Shown piece after piece: positions 35,870 through 44,677 of a stretch of 64,000 nt of DNA; within the stretch, counting starts at the first letter, position 1, and the number at the start of each line of letters is the position of its first letter. Position numbers and translations under genes: made by a program. Below the pieces are notes generated by a model. That model was not told the DNA's origin, made no database searches, and saw only the letters and a program-made list of their open reading frames with translations. The DNA is from Nocardia asteroides (GTDB lineage Bacteria; Actinomycetota; Actinomycetes; Mycobacteriales; Mycobacteriaceae). The DNA lies in assembly GCA_019930625.1 (NCBI GenBank), contig CP082844.1, positions 4,774,001-4,838,000 of the forward strand. The letters are read 5' to 3'.

Positions 35870-38221
35870 CTAGCCTTCCTGTTCGTCGGGGATGGTGGCG
35901 CGACGGCCCTGCCTGGTCCCGTTCTCGATGGCGGACATCAGATCGCGGGCCTGTTCGGCGGAGCGTGCGGGCTGCGCGGAGACGGCTTGCTCCGGAGCCG
36001 AATGCGCCAGTTGCGGTGCGAGATTGGTCTGTCGGTTGCGCCGGGGCAGCGCCGGGCGGCCGTCCGGACCCGGCTGCGGCGGCGCCTCGGTGTACGGTCG
36101 GGGTGCGTAACGCGGAGGCGCGGCGGATTCGACCGCGAGCGTCGCGACCGAGGACGCGGCGGTCTGCGTGGAGTCGCTCGCCTCCGCCGCTACGACGGGC
36201 CCGGCGATGAGTCTGCGGCGGCTGCCGGGATCGGTGAGTTCCGCCGGTGTCTGCGGCGCGCCCGATTCGCCCGCGACGAGCGCGGACGGAATGAGCACGA
36301 TGGCTTTGATGCCGCCGTAGTCGGACTCCGACAGCCGCACCGAGATGCCGTGGCGCGTGGCCAGCTGGGCGACGACGAACAGGCCCAGCCGCGAATCGGC
36401 CGACAGCGCCGCCACGCCGAAATCCGGTGGCTCGCGCAGCATCTCGTTCATCTTGGACAGCTCGGCCTCGGACATGCCCATGCCCTGGTCGCCGATCTCG
36501 ACCACGACGCCTTTGCCGACCACGTTGCCGGTCACCTCGACACGCGACTGTGGCGGCGAGAAGGAGGTCGCGTTGTCCACCAGTTCGGCGAGCAGATGGA
36601 TCAGGTCGGCGACCACCGTGCCGAGGACGTGGACTTCGGGCAGCCTGGCCACCCGCACCCGGGCGTAGTCGAGGGTCTCGCCGACGGCGCTGCGCACCAG
36701 ATCCACCAGCGGGACGGGATTGCGCCACTGCCTGCCCGGCTTGCCTCCGCCGAGAATGGTGAGGTTCTCGGCGTTGCGCCGCTCTCGGGTGGCGAGGTGG
36801 TCGAGCCGGAACAGGGTGTCGAGCAGGACCGGGTCTTCCTGGCGCTGCTCGGCTTCGTCGAGGATTTCCAGCTGCCGGTGCACCACGATCTGGCTGCGGT
36901 GCGCGATGTTCAGGAACACCGCTTTCACGCCCTCGCGGGTGCGGGCTTCGGCCACCGCCGCGGCGACGGCCGCGGAGTGCGCGTGCTGGAACGCCTTGGC
37001 CACCTGGCCGATCTCGTCGCTGCCGTAGTTCAGGTTCGGTGATTCGGCGGCGGGATCGACGACTTCGCCGTCGCGCAGCCTGCGCAGCATGTCGGGCAGC
37101 CGCTCGTCGGCCAGCGCCAGCGTTTCGCCCCGCAGCCGCTTCAACCGGCGGATGACGCGGTTGGCCAGGACAACCGCGACGACGAGCACCAGAATGCCGA
37201 CCAGGAGCATGCCGCCACCCGTGACGGCGGAGCGGGTCGCCGCGGCGGCGGCTTTGTCTTCGGCGGCCTTCTGCACGTCCCGGTTGTACACCGACCAGGC
37301 ATCGAGCATCCCGCGGCTGACCTCGGCGGCGGCACGACGCCATTCGTCGATGCTCAACGGCAGCGCGGGCAAGGTCGGTTGCCGTGTGCTCGCATTCGGA
37401 TTCGCCGAGGCGGGCGACGATGTGGTCGCCGCGACGCCGCGCTGGACGATGGCGTTCTCCATCGCGGTGAGCTTTTGCCAGGCTGTGCCGGTGGTCAGCG
37501 CCTGCAGGCGAGCTTTGATCGGCCCGTCCAGTTCGGCAATGAGCGTGGCGATTTCGGTGTGGTAGAAGCCGGTCTGCCGGGTGTACTCATCGATCGGGAT
37601 CGGCGGGGGAGCCGCGCCGTTGACGTAGACCGCACCGAGGGCGTCGCTGCGCGCCATGGCCTCGTTCGCGTAGAACAAGCGGACGCCGGCCACGGTGCCC
37701 ACGGCGATGTCGCTGTCCGGAGCGGTCTGCACCGTGGACTTGGTGCCCGCCGGGATCGGGTCGAGCAGCCGGTTGTAGAACATGTACGCGTCCGGGATCG
37801 GCAGTGCGCCCGCGTCGGCGGCGGCGCGCACCGTGGTCAGGCTCTGCGTCAGCATGACGAGGTCGGCGTCTTCCTCGGTGATCTTCGACGCGTCGACGTC
37901 GCGCAGGTCGGCGGAGGCCGCGAGCAGGCGCCGCACCGCCGCGTCCACGCGCACGCGAGCGGTGCCGAGCGCGGCCGCGAGGGTGTCGTCGCCGGATAGC
38001 TGGGCGAGGGTGAGGTGGCGTTCCTGCTGGACCGCGTCCATGACCTCGCTGGTCACCGGGATGGCGTTCTGGCTCTCCGCGGCCCAGTCCTTGGCTTTGG
38101 TTCCTTCGGCTACCAGGTAGCCCGCGGCGCCCAGACCGGCCAACAGCAGAGTCAGACTCGGTATGAGCGCGATAGCCAGAATCCGGGTGCGGACCCCGAG
38201 CCTCGCTCTGAACATCGGCAT
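35870..38221 (-). CDS. CvnA, nitrate-sensor-like membrane kinase homologue
   Basis: 783 residues from ATG 38221. TM1 lies near residues 13-33 (ILAIALIPSLTLLLAGLGAA), a large extracytoplasmic domain spans about 40-335 with ESQNAIPVTSEVMDAVQQER as in NIT-type sensors, and TM2 near 340-360. The cytoplasmic part has HAMP, a NIAHRSQIVVHRQLEILDE helix and a HATPase with LAELVDNATSFSPPQS (N box) and GDQGMGMSEAEL (G1). The long tail is Pro/Ala-rich. It is the input component of the Cvn operon. A canonical phospho-acceptor H-box is not evident, so it may signal without phosphotransfer. Confidence 0.9.
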   Translation of the reverse strand: MPMFRARLGVRTRILAIALIPSLTLLLAGLGAAGYLVAEGTKAKDWAAESQNAIPVTSEVMDAVQQERHLTLAQLSGDDTLAAALGTARVRVDAAVRRLLAASADLRDVDASKITEEDADLVMLTQSLTTVRAAADAGALPIPDAYMFYNRLLDPIPAGTKSTVQTAPDSDIAVGTVAGVRLFYANEAMARSDALGAVYVNGAAPPPIPIDEYTRQTGFYHTEIATLIAELDGPIKARLQALTTGTAWQKLTAMENAIVQRGVAATTSSPASANPNASTRQPTLPALPLSIDEWRRAAAEVSRGMLDAWSVYNRDVQKAAEDKAAAAATRSAVTGGGMLLVGILVLVVAVVLANRVIRRLKRLRGETLALADERLPDMLRRLRDGEVVDPAAESPNLNYGSDEIGQVAKAFQHAHSAAVAAAVAEARTREGVKAVFLNIAHRSQIVVHRQLEILDEAEQRQEDPVLLDTLFRLDHLATRERRNAENLTILGGGKPGRQWRNPVPLVDLVRSAVGETLDYARVRVARLPEVHVLGTVVADLIHLLAELVDNATSFSPPQSRVEVTGNVVGKGVVVEIGDQGMGMSEAELSKMNEMLREPPDFGVAALSADSRLGLFVVAQLATRHGISVRLSESDYGGIKAIVLIPSALVAGESGAPQTPAELTDPGSRRRLIAGPVVAAEASDSTQTAASSVATLAVESAAPPRYAPRPYTEAPPQPGPDGRPALPRRNRQTNLAPQLAHSAPEQAVSAQPARSAEQARDLMSAIENGTRQGRRATIPDEQEG

Positions 38222-38466
38222 AACGTAAACCACGAACCCGGCCATCCGGACAGCCGGTCCCGGTGAGTGGGACTCGATTTGACTCGAGTGAACGAACTGT
38301 GAACTGCCGATGACCATCGGTGGACCCGGCGCGCGAACCATGAGGTATTCGACGCGGCGGCGGCCACGGACGGCCCTGGTACGCATTGCGTGCAGCGGGT
38401 TCATCGCGAGCGATAAGGGGCGTAGATTGTGTGTATCTCGAAGTTACTCACAAGTAGGAGGCAACG

Positions 38467-40020
38467 ATGCCCGCGCCGGAAGCCGATGTATTCGACCGCC
38501 TCAGCGCGCTGGCCGCGATCGCGGCGCCCGCGGACCGGCAGAGCAGGACGATCGCCGAGACGTTCACCGGGAATCCGCTGGGTACCGTGCCGGTGGGCAC
38601 CGCGGACGACGTCGCGGCGGCCTTCGACAAGGCGCGCGCCGCGCAGGAACACTGGGCCGCCCGGCCGGTGGCCGAGCGCGCCGCGGTGCTGAATCGTTAC
38701 CGCGCGCTGGTGGTGGAGCACCGCGAGTTCCTGATGGACGTGGTGCAGGCCGAGACCGGCAAGGCGCGCTGGGCGGCCCAGGAAGAAATCATGGGCCTGA
38801 TGTTCGCGGCCCGCTACTTCGCCGAGATCGCCCCCGGACTGTTGGGCGGACATCGGGTTCCGGGCGCTTTTCCCGTGCTCAACCGCGCCTCGGTCCGGTA
38901 TCAGCCCAAAGGCGTGGTCGGTGTCATCGCTCCGTGGAACTACCCGCTGCTGTTGTCGATCGGCGATTCCATCCCCGCGCTGCTGGCGGGCAATGCCGTG
39001 GTGGTCAAGCCCGACAGCCAGACCCCGTTCTCGACGCTGGCCGGCGCGGAGTTGCTGTACCGGGCGGGCCTGCCGCGTGAGCTGCTCGCGGTGGTCCCCG
39101 GCCCCGGCGGCGTGGTCGGCACCGCCATAGTGGAGGCGTGTGACTACCTGATGTTCACCGGTTCCTCGGCGACCGGGCGCACCCTGGCCGAACAGTGCGG
39201 CCGCAGGCTGATCGGATTCTCCGCCGAACTCGGCGGCAAGAACCCGATGATCGTCACCGCGGGCGCCGATCTGGACGCCGCCGCCAAGGCGGCCGTGCGC
39301 GCCTGCTTCTCCAATGCCGGGCAACTGTGCATCTCGATCGAGCGACTGTATGTCGAGCGGCAGGTCGCCGCGGCGTTCACCGCGAAATTCGTCGCCGCCG
39401 TCGACGCCGCGAAACTCGGTGCCGCCTACGACTATTCGGCCGATATCGGCAGCCTCATCTCCGAAGCGCAACTGGAGACGGTGTCCAAGCATGTCGCGGA
39501 CGCCACCTCGAAGGGAGCACAGGTGCTGACCGGCGGCAAGGCCCGCCCGGATCTGGGGCCGCTGTTCTTCGAGCCGACCGTGTTGAGCGAGGTGACCGAC
39601 GAGATGGAATGCGGTCGCAACGAAACCTTCGGCCCGCTGGTGTCTATCTACCCCGTCGACAGCGTCGAGGAGGCCGTGCGCCTGGCCAACGACACGGACT
39701 ACGGCTTGAATGCCTCGGTCTGGGCGGCGAGCAAGTCCGACGGCGAGCGGATCGCGGCGCGGTTGCACGCGGGCACGGTCTGTGTGGACGAGGGGTACGC
39801 GCCCGCCTGGGGCACCACCGCGGCCCCGATGGGGGGCATGGGCATCTCCGGTGTGGGGCGCCGCCACGGACCGGACGGCCTGCTCAAGTTCACCGAACCG
39901 CAGTCGATCGTGGTCACCCGGTTCATGAATCTGGACGCGCCCAAGCTGTTCCCGAAGGACAAGTGGCAGCCGTTCCTGATGAGCGTCGCCCGCAGCCTGC
40001 GCTTCCTGCCCGGACGCTGA
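38467..40020 (+). CDS. gabD2: Succinate-semialdehyde dehydrogenase GabD2
   Basis: 517 residues, the size of mycobacterial GabD2. Cofactor site GVIAPWNYPLLL near 152, Glu254 in FSAELGGKNP, catalytic Cys288 in FSNAGQLCIS and NETFGPLVSIYP near 395. It oxidises succinic semialdehyde to succinate with NADP, completing the alpha-ketoglutarate/GABA bypass of the TCA cycle. AGTAGGAGG-type site lies 7 nt before the ATG. It is monocistronic, ending at a perfect 12-bp hairpin. Confidence 0.93.
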   Translation: MPAPEADVFDRLSALAAIAAPADRQSRTIAETFTGNPLGTVPVGTADDVAAAFDKARAAQEHWAARPVAERAAVLNRYRALVVEHREFLMDVVQAETGKARWAAQEEIMGLMFAARYFAEIAPGLLGGHRVPGAFPVLNRASVRYQPKGVVGVIAPWNYPLLLSIGDSIPALLAGNAVVVKPDSQTPFSTLAGAELLYRAGLPRELLAVVPGPGGVVGTAIVEACDYLMFTGSSATGRTLAEQCGRRLIGFSAELGGKNPMIVTAGADLDAAAKAAVRACFSNAGQLCISIERLYVERQVAAAFTAKFVAAVDAAKLGAAYDYSADIGSLISEAQLETVSKHVADATSKGAQVLTGGKARPDLGPLFFEPTVLSEVTDEMECGRNETFGPLVSIYPVDSVEEAVRLANDTDYGLNASVWAASKSDGERIAARLHAGTVCVDEGYAPAWGTTAAPMGGMGISGVGRRHGPDGLLKFTEPQSIVVTRFMNLDAPKLFPKDKWQPFLMSVARSLRFLPGR

Positions 40021-40030
40021 CGCGCGAGGC

Positions 40031-40060
40031 CCGCCCGGGTGGTCGTGCCCACCCGGGCGG
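40031..40060. terminator. Perfect bidirectional hairpin after gabD2
   Basis: CCGCCCGGGTGG and CCACCCGGGCGG form a 12-bp perfect stem with a 6-nt loop (TCGTGC), 11 nt after the gabD2 stop and 28 nt from the convergent DUF779 stop. Confidence 0.75.
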
Positions 40061-40087
40061 ACGATCCGCCGGTTCACTCGTGCAGGG

Positions 40088-40468
40088 TCACGCCAACCGG
40101 TCGGCTCCGGTGCGCGGCGGCCCCCCTGCCGCCAGCGCCGCTGCTTCTTCGTCGGTGAGCAGCCGCGATCTGATGACGAAACGCGAATCCTCGAGAGCAT
40201 CCGAAGCGCTGCCGCCGGGGCCCTCGGCCACGTCCACGGTCAGGTGGGTGTGCTTCCAGTGCTCGTATTGCTCCGCGCTGATCCACAATTCGGTGTGCCA
40301 GGGCAGGGTTCCCAGGAGGACATCCGCGCCGTCGATCCGGGATTCCCGGATGGGCAGGCACCTGGGCGTGCCGCTGTCGAGGCGCCCGCCGGACTGGTGG
40401 AGCAGGACCGCCCCGTGCTGGTCGATCATGCGTCGTAGGACCGCCCTGGCGCGCTCGGTGATGTCCAC
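40088..40468 (-). CDS. DUF779 protein lacking the usual Cys pair
   Basis: 126 residues from a GTG at 40468. The family pattern is plain: RRMIDQHGAVLLHQSGG, TELWISAEQYEHWKHTHLTV and FVIRSRLLTDEEAAAL. Normal DUF779 proteins have CC after HQSGG and accompany an acetaldehyde dehydrogenase; here the residues are RL and no dehydrogenase adjoins. The function of the family is unknown, thought to help the dehydrogenase. It lies 186 nt downstream of a GAF regulator on the same strand. Confidence 0.8.
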   Translation of the reverse strand: MDITERARAVLRRMIDQHGAVLLHQSGGRLDSGTPRCLPIRESRIDGADVLLGTLPWHTELWISAEQYEHWKHTHLTVDVAEGPGGSASDALEDSRFVIRSRLLTDEEAAALAAGGPPRTGADRLA

Positions 40469-40654
40469 CCGGCGCGTTCGGTGCGGTATCGCCGCGCGGT
40501 TCGGCCGACGTGGATGACGTGGCCGGAGTGCGTCGGGTAGTCGACGGTGCCGGAGACCCGCCCCCGGTCTGGTGTAGCTCATGGTTCCTCGCAGATATCT
40601 CGGACCGGGTCCACTATCGTCCGCCGAGGTTGGTGCGAGGTTGGTGGGAAAACC

Positions 40655-41869
40655 TCAGTCGCGCAACGCCGTATGGAGACGGGCCGCGACCACCGCGCGA
40701 CGGACGTCGTCAGCAGGCAGCAAGCGCAACGCGTGCTCGTGGACCGCGATATCGCGCGGCGCGCGTTCGCCGAACGCCACCGCGTGCTCGGCTCGGTCGC
40801 CTGCGAGCACGGCGGTCCGCACACCGACGTCGAGGTGATCGCGCCACTGCAGCACGCCGGGCGCCTCGGACCCGGGCAGCAATGGCCCGCGATACAGCCA
40901 CACCGCGGAGGTGGTGTCGCCCGCTGTGACGGCGGCGAGCAGGTCGACGGCGTCGCAAGATACCGGCCCGGTCAGAACGTAATGGCGATTGGTGATCTCG
41001 CCGCCGATCGCGCGGCGCAGATGCGAGACGTCCGCCTTGAGCGTGCTGGCGGACACGCCGCGATCGCCGTACAGCGCGGCATGCAACTGCTCCGGTGTGA
41101 AACCGTCCGGCTGCAGCGCCAGCAGTGCGAGGATCTCCAGTTGCCGGGGCGGCAGGGGTACCGGCACGGCATCGCGCAGCAGACGTGCCGCACCGAGACA
41201 TTCCAGCCGGATTCCCGGTGCCGGTGCGGGCGTGGCGGTGCGCAACATCGTCTCCACCGCCGTCACCAGCGCGCGGACCGAGGTGAGCACCGCGGGATGG
41301 GAGCGGTCCCAGGAACTGGACAGGTCCAACGCCCCGACCAGTCTGCCGTCGGGTCCGTGGATCGGCGCGGAATAGCAGACCCAGCCGTGTAGGGCGGCGA
41401 CCAGATGCTCGGCGGAGAACACCGCGGCGGGCCGGTCGGTGTGCAACGCCAGGGCCACACCGTTGGTACCCATGTGGCTTTCGTCCCAGCATCCGCCGGG
41501 CGCGAGGTTGACCTGCTCCGCCTGCCTGCGCAGCGTTCGGTCGCCGCAGGACCACAGGACGGTGCCCGCGTGGTCGGTGACCACGGCCAGGTAACCGGAG
41601 TCCTCGGTGACGGCGCGCAGTTCACCCGCCAGCGCCGTGACCGGTTCACGTAGTGGGGAGGCGGCCCAACGGTCGCCGATGTCGTCGACGCCGGGCGCGA
41701 TCGTGGTCGCGGGATCGACGGTGTGCAACGACCGCCGCCAGGATTGTGCTACTTCGCTGCGCAGGACGGTGTTCCGGGACCTGGCGGTCGCCAGGGGAGT
41801 CGTCGCCCAACGCTCCCATTCTCTTTCCAGTTCGACCCGCTGCTGTATGAGGGTGTGGGACTGCGCCAC
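40655..41869 (-). CDS. GAF-domain transcriptional regulator (aldehyde/alcohol dehydrogenase type)
   Basis: 404 residues. N-terminal VLRSEVAQSWRRSLHTVDPA is typical of AcoR-type sigma-54-independent regulators of actinobacteria; a GAF domain covers about 90-215 (GYLAVVTDHAGTVLWSCGD, GCWDESHMGTNGVALAL). The C-terminal part (PPRQLEILALLALQPDGFT then ASTLKADVSHLRRAIGG) is a winged-helix transcription domain resembling OmpR/SARP modules. In related genomes it regulates exaC-like aldehyde dehydrogenase genes with DUF779. That dehydrogenase is absent here. Confidence 0.82.
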   Translation of the reverse strand: MAQSHTLIQQRVELEREWERWATTPLATARSRNTVLRSEVAQSWRRSLHTVDPATTIAPGVDDIGDRWAASPLREPVTALAGELRAVTEDSGYLAVVTDHAGTVLWSCGDRTLRRQAEQVNLAPGGCWDESHMGTNGVALALHTDRPAAVFSAEHLVAALHGWVCYSAPIHGPDGRLVGALDLSSSWDRSHPAVLTSVRALVTAVETMLRTATPAPAPGIRLECLGAARLLRDAVPVPLPPRQLEILALLALQPDGFTPEQLHAALYGDRGVSASTLKADVSHLRRAIGGEITNRHYVLTGPVSCDAVDLLAAVTAGDTTSAVWLYRGPLLPGSEAPGVLQWRDHLDVGVRTAVLAGDRAEHAVAFGERAPRDIAVHEHALRLLPADDVRRAVVAARLHTALRD

Positions 41870-41951
41870 GTGGATGACCCATCGTCGTGTGAGCTCGTCT
41901 TCGCTTTCTCATTCTGGCGTACGCAGGACGAGGAGGCGAGTGACGCCGCGG

Positions 41952-42275
41952 TCACTTCCGGATGAAAAAGCCTGCGACGTCGGCATTCTTGATCGGGGTT
42001 TCGGCGTTTGCCTGCGCGCCGCAGAGCAGGTCGACCGACACCATCGTCGCGTCCACCACCGTTCCCGCCGGCTCGCGGTCGTCGCGGCTCTGTTCCTTGA
42101 CGAACTTGGTGATCGTCGTGCGCTTGGTGTCCTGGTCCTGCTTGATGTACTCGTTGCACGGCGTGTCGCCGCCGCGGTTGAGGGCGCGTTCGATGTCGGT
42201 GCAGCCCGCGAGCGCCATGGCGACCATCGCGATCCCGAGGCCGGTCCGGCCGGTCCGTGACAGCGTGGTGTTCAT
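41952..42275 (-). CDS. Small HdeA-like lipoprotein
   Basis: 107 residues. A lipobox LAGC occurs after a hydrophobic stretch (GIAMVAMALAGCTD), so the mature protein is anchored at Cys24 or thereabouts. The mature part has two Cys (PCNEYIKQDQDTKRTTITKF and VDLLCGAQANAE), as in HdeA/acid-stress-chaperone-like actinobacterial lipoproteins, which probably form one disulfide. Function inferred only from similarity. The gene stands alone on the minus strand. Confidence 0.72.
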   Translation of the reverse strand: MNTTLSRTGRTGLGIAMVAMALAGCTDIERALNRGGDTPCNEYIKQDQDTKRTTITKFVKEQSRDDREPAGTVVDATMVSVDLLCGAQANAETPIKNADVAGFFIRK

Positions 42276-42369
42276 GGGCTCCTCCTGAAGGTCCGCGCAC
42301 GGCGATGCCCGCCGCGATCGGACTCCAGACTAGAGCCATCGCGGGCGAGTGTTCGCCGACCGGCGAACG

Positions 42370-43509
42370 CTAGGCCCGGAAGACGCAGAGCGGGACGTTC
42401 ATCTCCGCCGGTGTGAGCGAACCGTGGTGGCCGACCAGCCGGGACTGCAATGGTTCGGCGCCGGTGCGGATGACGCCACGCCGCCCACCGGCGACCACGA
42501 CCAGATCGCCGATGCGTTGAACGATCGCGGGATCGACCCTGGGGCCGAACCAGCCTCGGCCCACGGCTTCCTCCTTGCCGAGCACCTCGAAGTCCGTGCC
42601 GAGTGCGGCCCGCCAGGCCGCCGCGACGTCGGATTCGGCGCCGGGCACGGTGTAGACGTGGCGGGCGCGTGGCTCACCGCCCAGCGCGCGGACGCCCTCT
42701 TGCAACGCGGCGGTGGTGTCGAAATCGATGCGGTCGTCCAGCTCGACCATGCCGTGATCGGCGGTGACCAGCAGGGTCGCGCCGGAGGGCAGCTCGTCGG
42801 CGAGCGCGGTGGCGAGTCGGTCGGCGTTGGCGAGCTCGAGTTCCCAGGCGCGCGACGCGGGGCCGCGTACGTGTCCGGTCAGGTCCAGATCGCCGTGGTA
42901 GGTGTAGACCAGGGAACGCGACCCGGCGCGCAACGCCTCGCCCACCTCGGCGACGAGGTCACCGAAGGACAGCTGGGGGCGGAACTGGCAACCGCGCAGC
43001 ACCGCCTTGGTCAGTCCCGACCCCGCCTGATCGCGCGGTGACACCTGGGCGACGGTGATGCCGTCGGCGGCGGCGCGCTCGAACACCGTTGTGCGAGGCT
43101 GGAATTCCTCTGGAACGAGTTCGTCGCGCAGATCGGATTTCGGCGCGCCGTGCAGCCGCCAGGACAGCGGGGTGAACAGCCGGTCGTAGCCGGGGATATG
43201 GAACAGATAGCCGACGATTCCGTGCTCGCCGGGCGGAACGCCCACCCCGAGCGAAGTGAGGCTGGTGGCCGTCGTGGTCGGGAAACCGGCCGTCAGCCCG
43301 ATCGGCGCGAGACCGGTCAGGAACGGAGCGGCAGCGGGATTCGCCACCAGGTGCTCGTAGCCGAGCCCGTCCACCAACAGGACGCAGACCCGGTCGGCGT
43401 TCAGCCCGAGTCCGAGCCGGTCCTCCTCGCCGGGTACGCCGAGACCGGCGAGGACGGAGGGGAACAGATCGGCCAGGGAACCGGTACCGTAACGCGGCGC
43501 GACGAACAC
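42370..43509 (-). CDS. Alkaline-phosphatase-superfamily phosphodiesterase
   Basis: 379 residues. The type I phosphodiesterase/nucleotide-pyrophosphatase fold shows as VCVLLVDGLGYEHLV (metal Asp), LTAGFPTTTATSLTSLGVGV (nucleophile Thr), and ATLLVTADHGMVELDD (metal Asp/His near 250). HHGSLTPAEMNVPL near the C-terminus gives the last metal His. It likely hydrolyses phosphodiesters or phosphonates. No signal peptide is visible. No operon partner. Confidence 0.85.
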   Translation of the reverse strand: MFVAPRYGTGSLADLFPSVLAGLGVPGEEDRLGLGLNADRVCVLLVDGLGYEHLVANPAAAPFLTGLAPIGLTAGFPTTTATSLTSLGVGVPPGEHGIVGYLFHIPGYDRLFTPLSWRLHGAPKSDLRDELVPEEFQPRTTVFERAAADGITVAQVSPRDQAGSGLTKAVLRGCQFRPQLSFGDLVAEVGEALRAGSRSLVYTYHGDLDLTGHVRGPASRAWELELANADRLATALADELPSGATLLVTADHGMVELDDRIDFDTTAALQEGVRALGGEPRARHVYTVPGAESDVAAAWRAALGTDFEVLGKEEAVGRGWFGPRVDPAIVQRIGDLVVVAGGRRGVIRTGAEPLQSRLVGHHGSLTPAEMNVPLCVFRA

Positions 43510-43552
43510 GAAGGTCAGGATGTCAACGTCGGCGGGTGCATGGCAAGGGTAT

Positions 43553-43864
43553 TCAGGCCTGTCCGGTCTCGAAACGGGTCACCTTGCCGTCGCGCAGGAC
43601 GAAACGCCACGTGGTCCGCATCGACCCCCAGCGTGAATTGGTATATTCGGCAACCAGTTCCGTGCCGTCGTCGCCGACGGACTCGATCCGCATGCGTGCG
43701 TTGCTGTCGAAGATCTCCGCTTCGGTCCACTGGGCGAGATCGCGCTCCACACCGTCGTCGGACATGGTGGCATCGTCGGTGAGAACGGCGTAGAAACGGT
43801 CCTGATCATTGGCGTTGAGCGCGTCGACGAACTCCTGCACCGTCGGATCCAGCTGCGCGGTCAT
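43553..43864 (-). CDS. SnoaL-like (NTF2-fold) small protein
   Basis: 103 residues from an ATG preceded by GAGGAG. VQEFVDALNANDQDRFYAVL followed by TDDATMSDDGVERDLAQW, and the strand SMRTTWRFVLRDGKVTRFE, are the SnoaL/NTF2 pattern. Such proteins are small isomerases, hydrolases or ligand carriers. It starts 76 nt from the TetR stop on the same strand and the two may share a transcript. Confidence 0.8.
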   Translation of the reverse strand: MTAQLDPTVQEFVDALNANDQDRFYAVLTDDATMSDDGVERDLAQWTEAEIFDSNARMRIESVGDDGTELVAEYTNSRWGSMRTTWRFVLRDGKVTRFETGQA

Positions 43865-43940
43865 CCGTGTGATCTCCTCGGATCGGTGTGAGAAGCAATC
43901 GGTGTGAGAAGCATTGGACAGCAAACGTCTGGCGTCCACT

Positions 43941-44567
43941 CTAGGTCAGCGACGGCCCGCTCGGCTCGATCAATGTCGCGAAGGTCCGCATGACGTCGTC
44001 CACCAGTGCCGTGCCGGTGGTGCCGAACTGTCCCGCCCGTTTCTCCAGCTGTCCATCCAGCCACAGTGAGGCCAGCCCGTGGCCGAGTCCCCAGAACGTG
44101 ACCGCCAGTGTGTCGGCCTTGTCGGCGGGCAGCTCCCCGGCGCGAACACACTCGGCGATCGCGTCGGCCAGGACTCCGAAAGCCGCGTCGCCCGCCGCCA
44201 TGGTGTCGGGGTGCTTGTCGGGCTGGGAGAGCTCAGGCCGGAACATCAAGCGGAAGTAGGCCGGTTGCTCGCGGGAGAACCGCACGTAGGCGTTCGCCAG
44301 TGCGGTCAGGGCGGCCATGGGCGTCGGAGCCTCGGCGCGGGCGGCCGACAGTCGCGCGCCGAGCAGCTGGAAACCCTGCGTGGACAGCGTCGCGAGCAGG
44401 GCGGCGCGGTCGGGGAAGTGGTGGTACGGCGCGGCGGTGCTCACGCCTGCCTCGCGCGCCACCCGGCGCAGGCTGACCGCCGCGAGCCCCTCGGTCTCGA
44501 TCAAACGCAGGCAGGCGGCCAGCAGCGCGTCGCGCAGGGCGCCGTGATGGTAACTGGTCCGCGTCAC
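43941..44567 (-). CDS. TetR-family regulator
   Basis: 208 residues from a GTG. The helix-turn-helix is in SYHHGALRDALLAACLRLIE, AAVSLRRVAREAGVSTAAPY and HHFPDRAALLATLSTQGFQL. The C-terminal domain (TetR_C_33-like: FSREQPAYFRLMFRPELSQ) resembles regulators of dehydrogenase genes. A perfect dyad ATCTGAGC-ggc-GCTCAGAT lies between it and the divergent epimerase, so it is likely the repressor of that gene. Confidence 0.9.
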   Translation of the reverse strand: MTRTSYHHGALRDALLAACLRLIETEGLAAVSLRRVAREAGVSTAAPYHHFPDRAALLATLSTQGFQLLGARLSAARAEAPTPMAALTALANAYVRFSREQPAYFRLMFRPELSQPDKHPDTMAAGDAAFGVLADAIAECVRAGELPADKADTLAVTFWGLGHGLASLWLDGQLEKRAGQFGTTGTALVDDVMRTFATLIEPSGPSLT

Positions 44568-44621
44568 CGTCCGAGCGTATGCGACGCGGCCTGGACAACC
44601 TAACTGTGCGGTGCTTAGATT

Positions 44622-44640
44622 ATCTGAGCGGCGCTCAGAT
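44622..44640. promoter_or_regulatory. Perfect TetR-type operator
   Basis: ATCTGAGCGGCGCTCAGAT is a perfect 8-bp dyad with a 3-nt spacer, 55 nt from the TetR start and 38 nt from the epimerase start. A related TTAGAT half-site lies immediately upstream. Confidence 0.75.
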
Positions 44641-44677
44641 GAGTGCCGGGTAGCCACTCCACGAGACGGGTGAAGAA

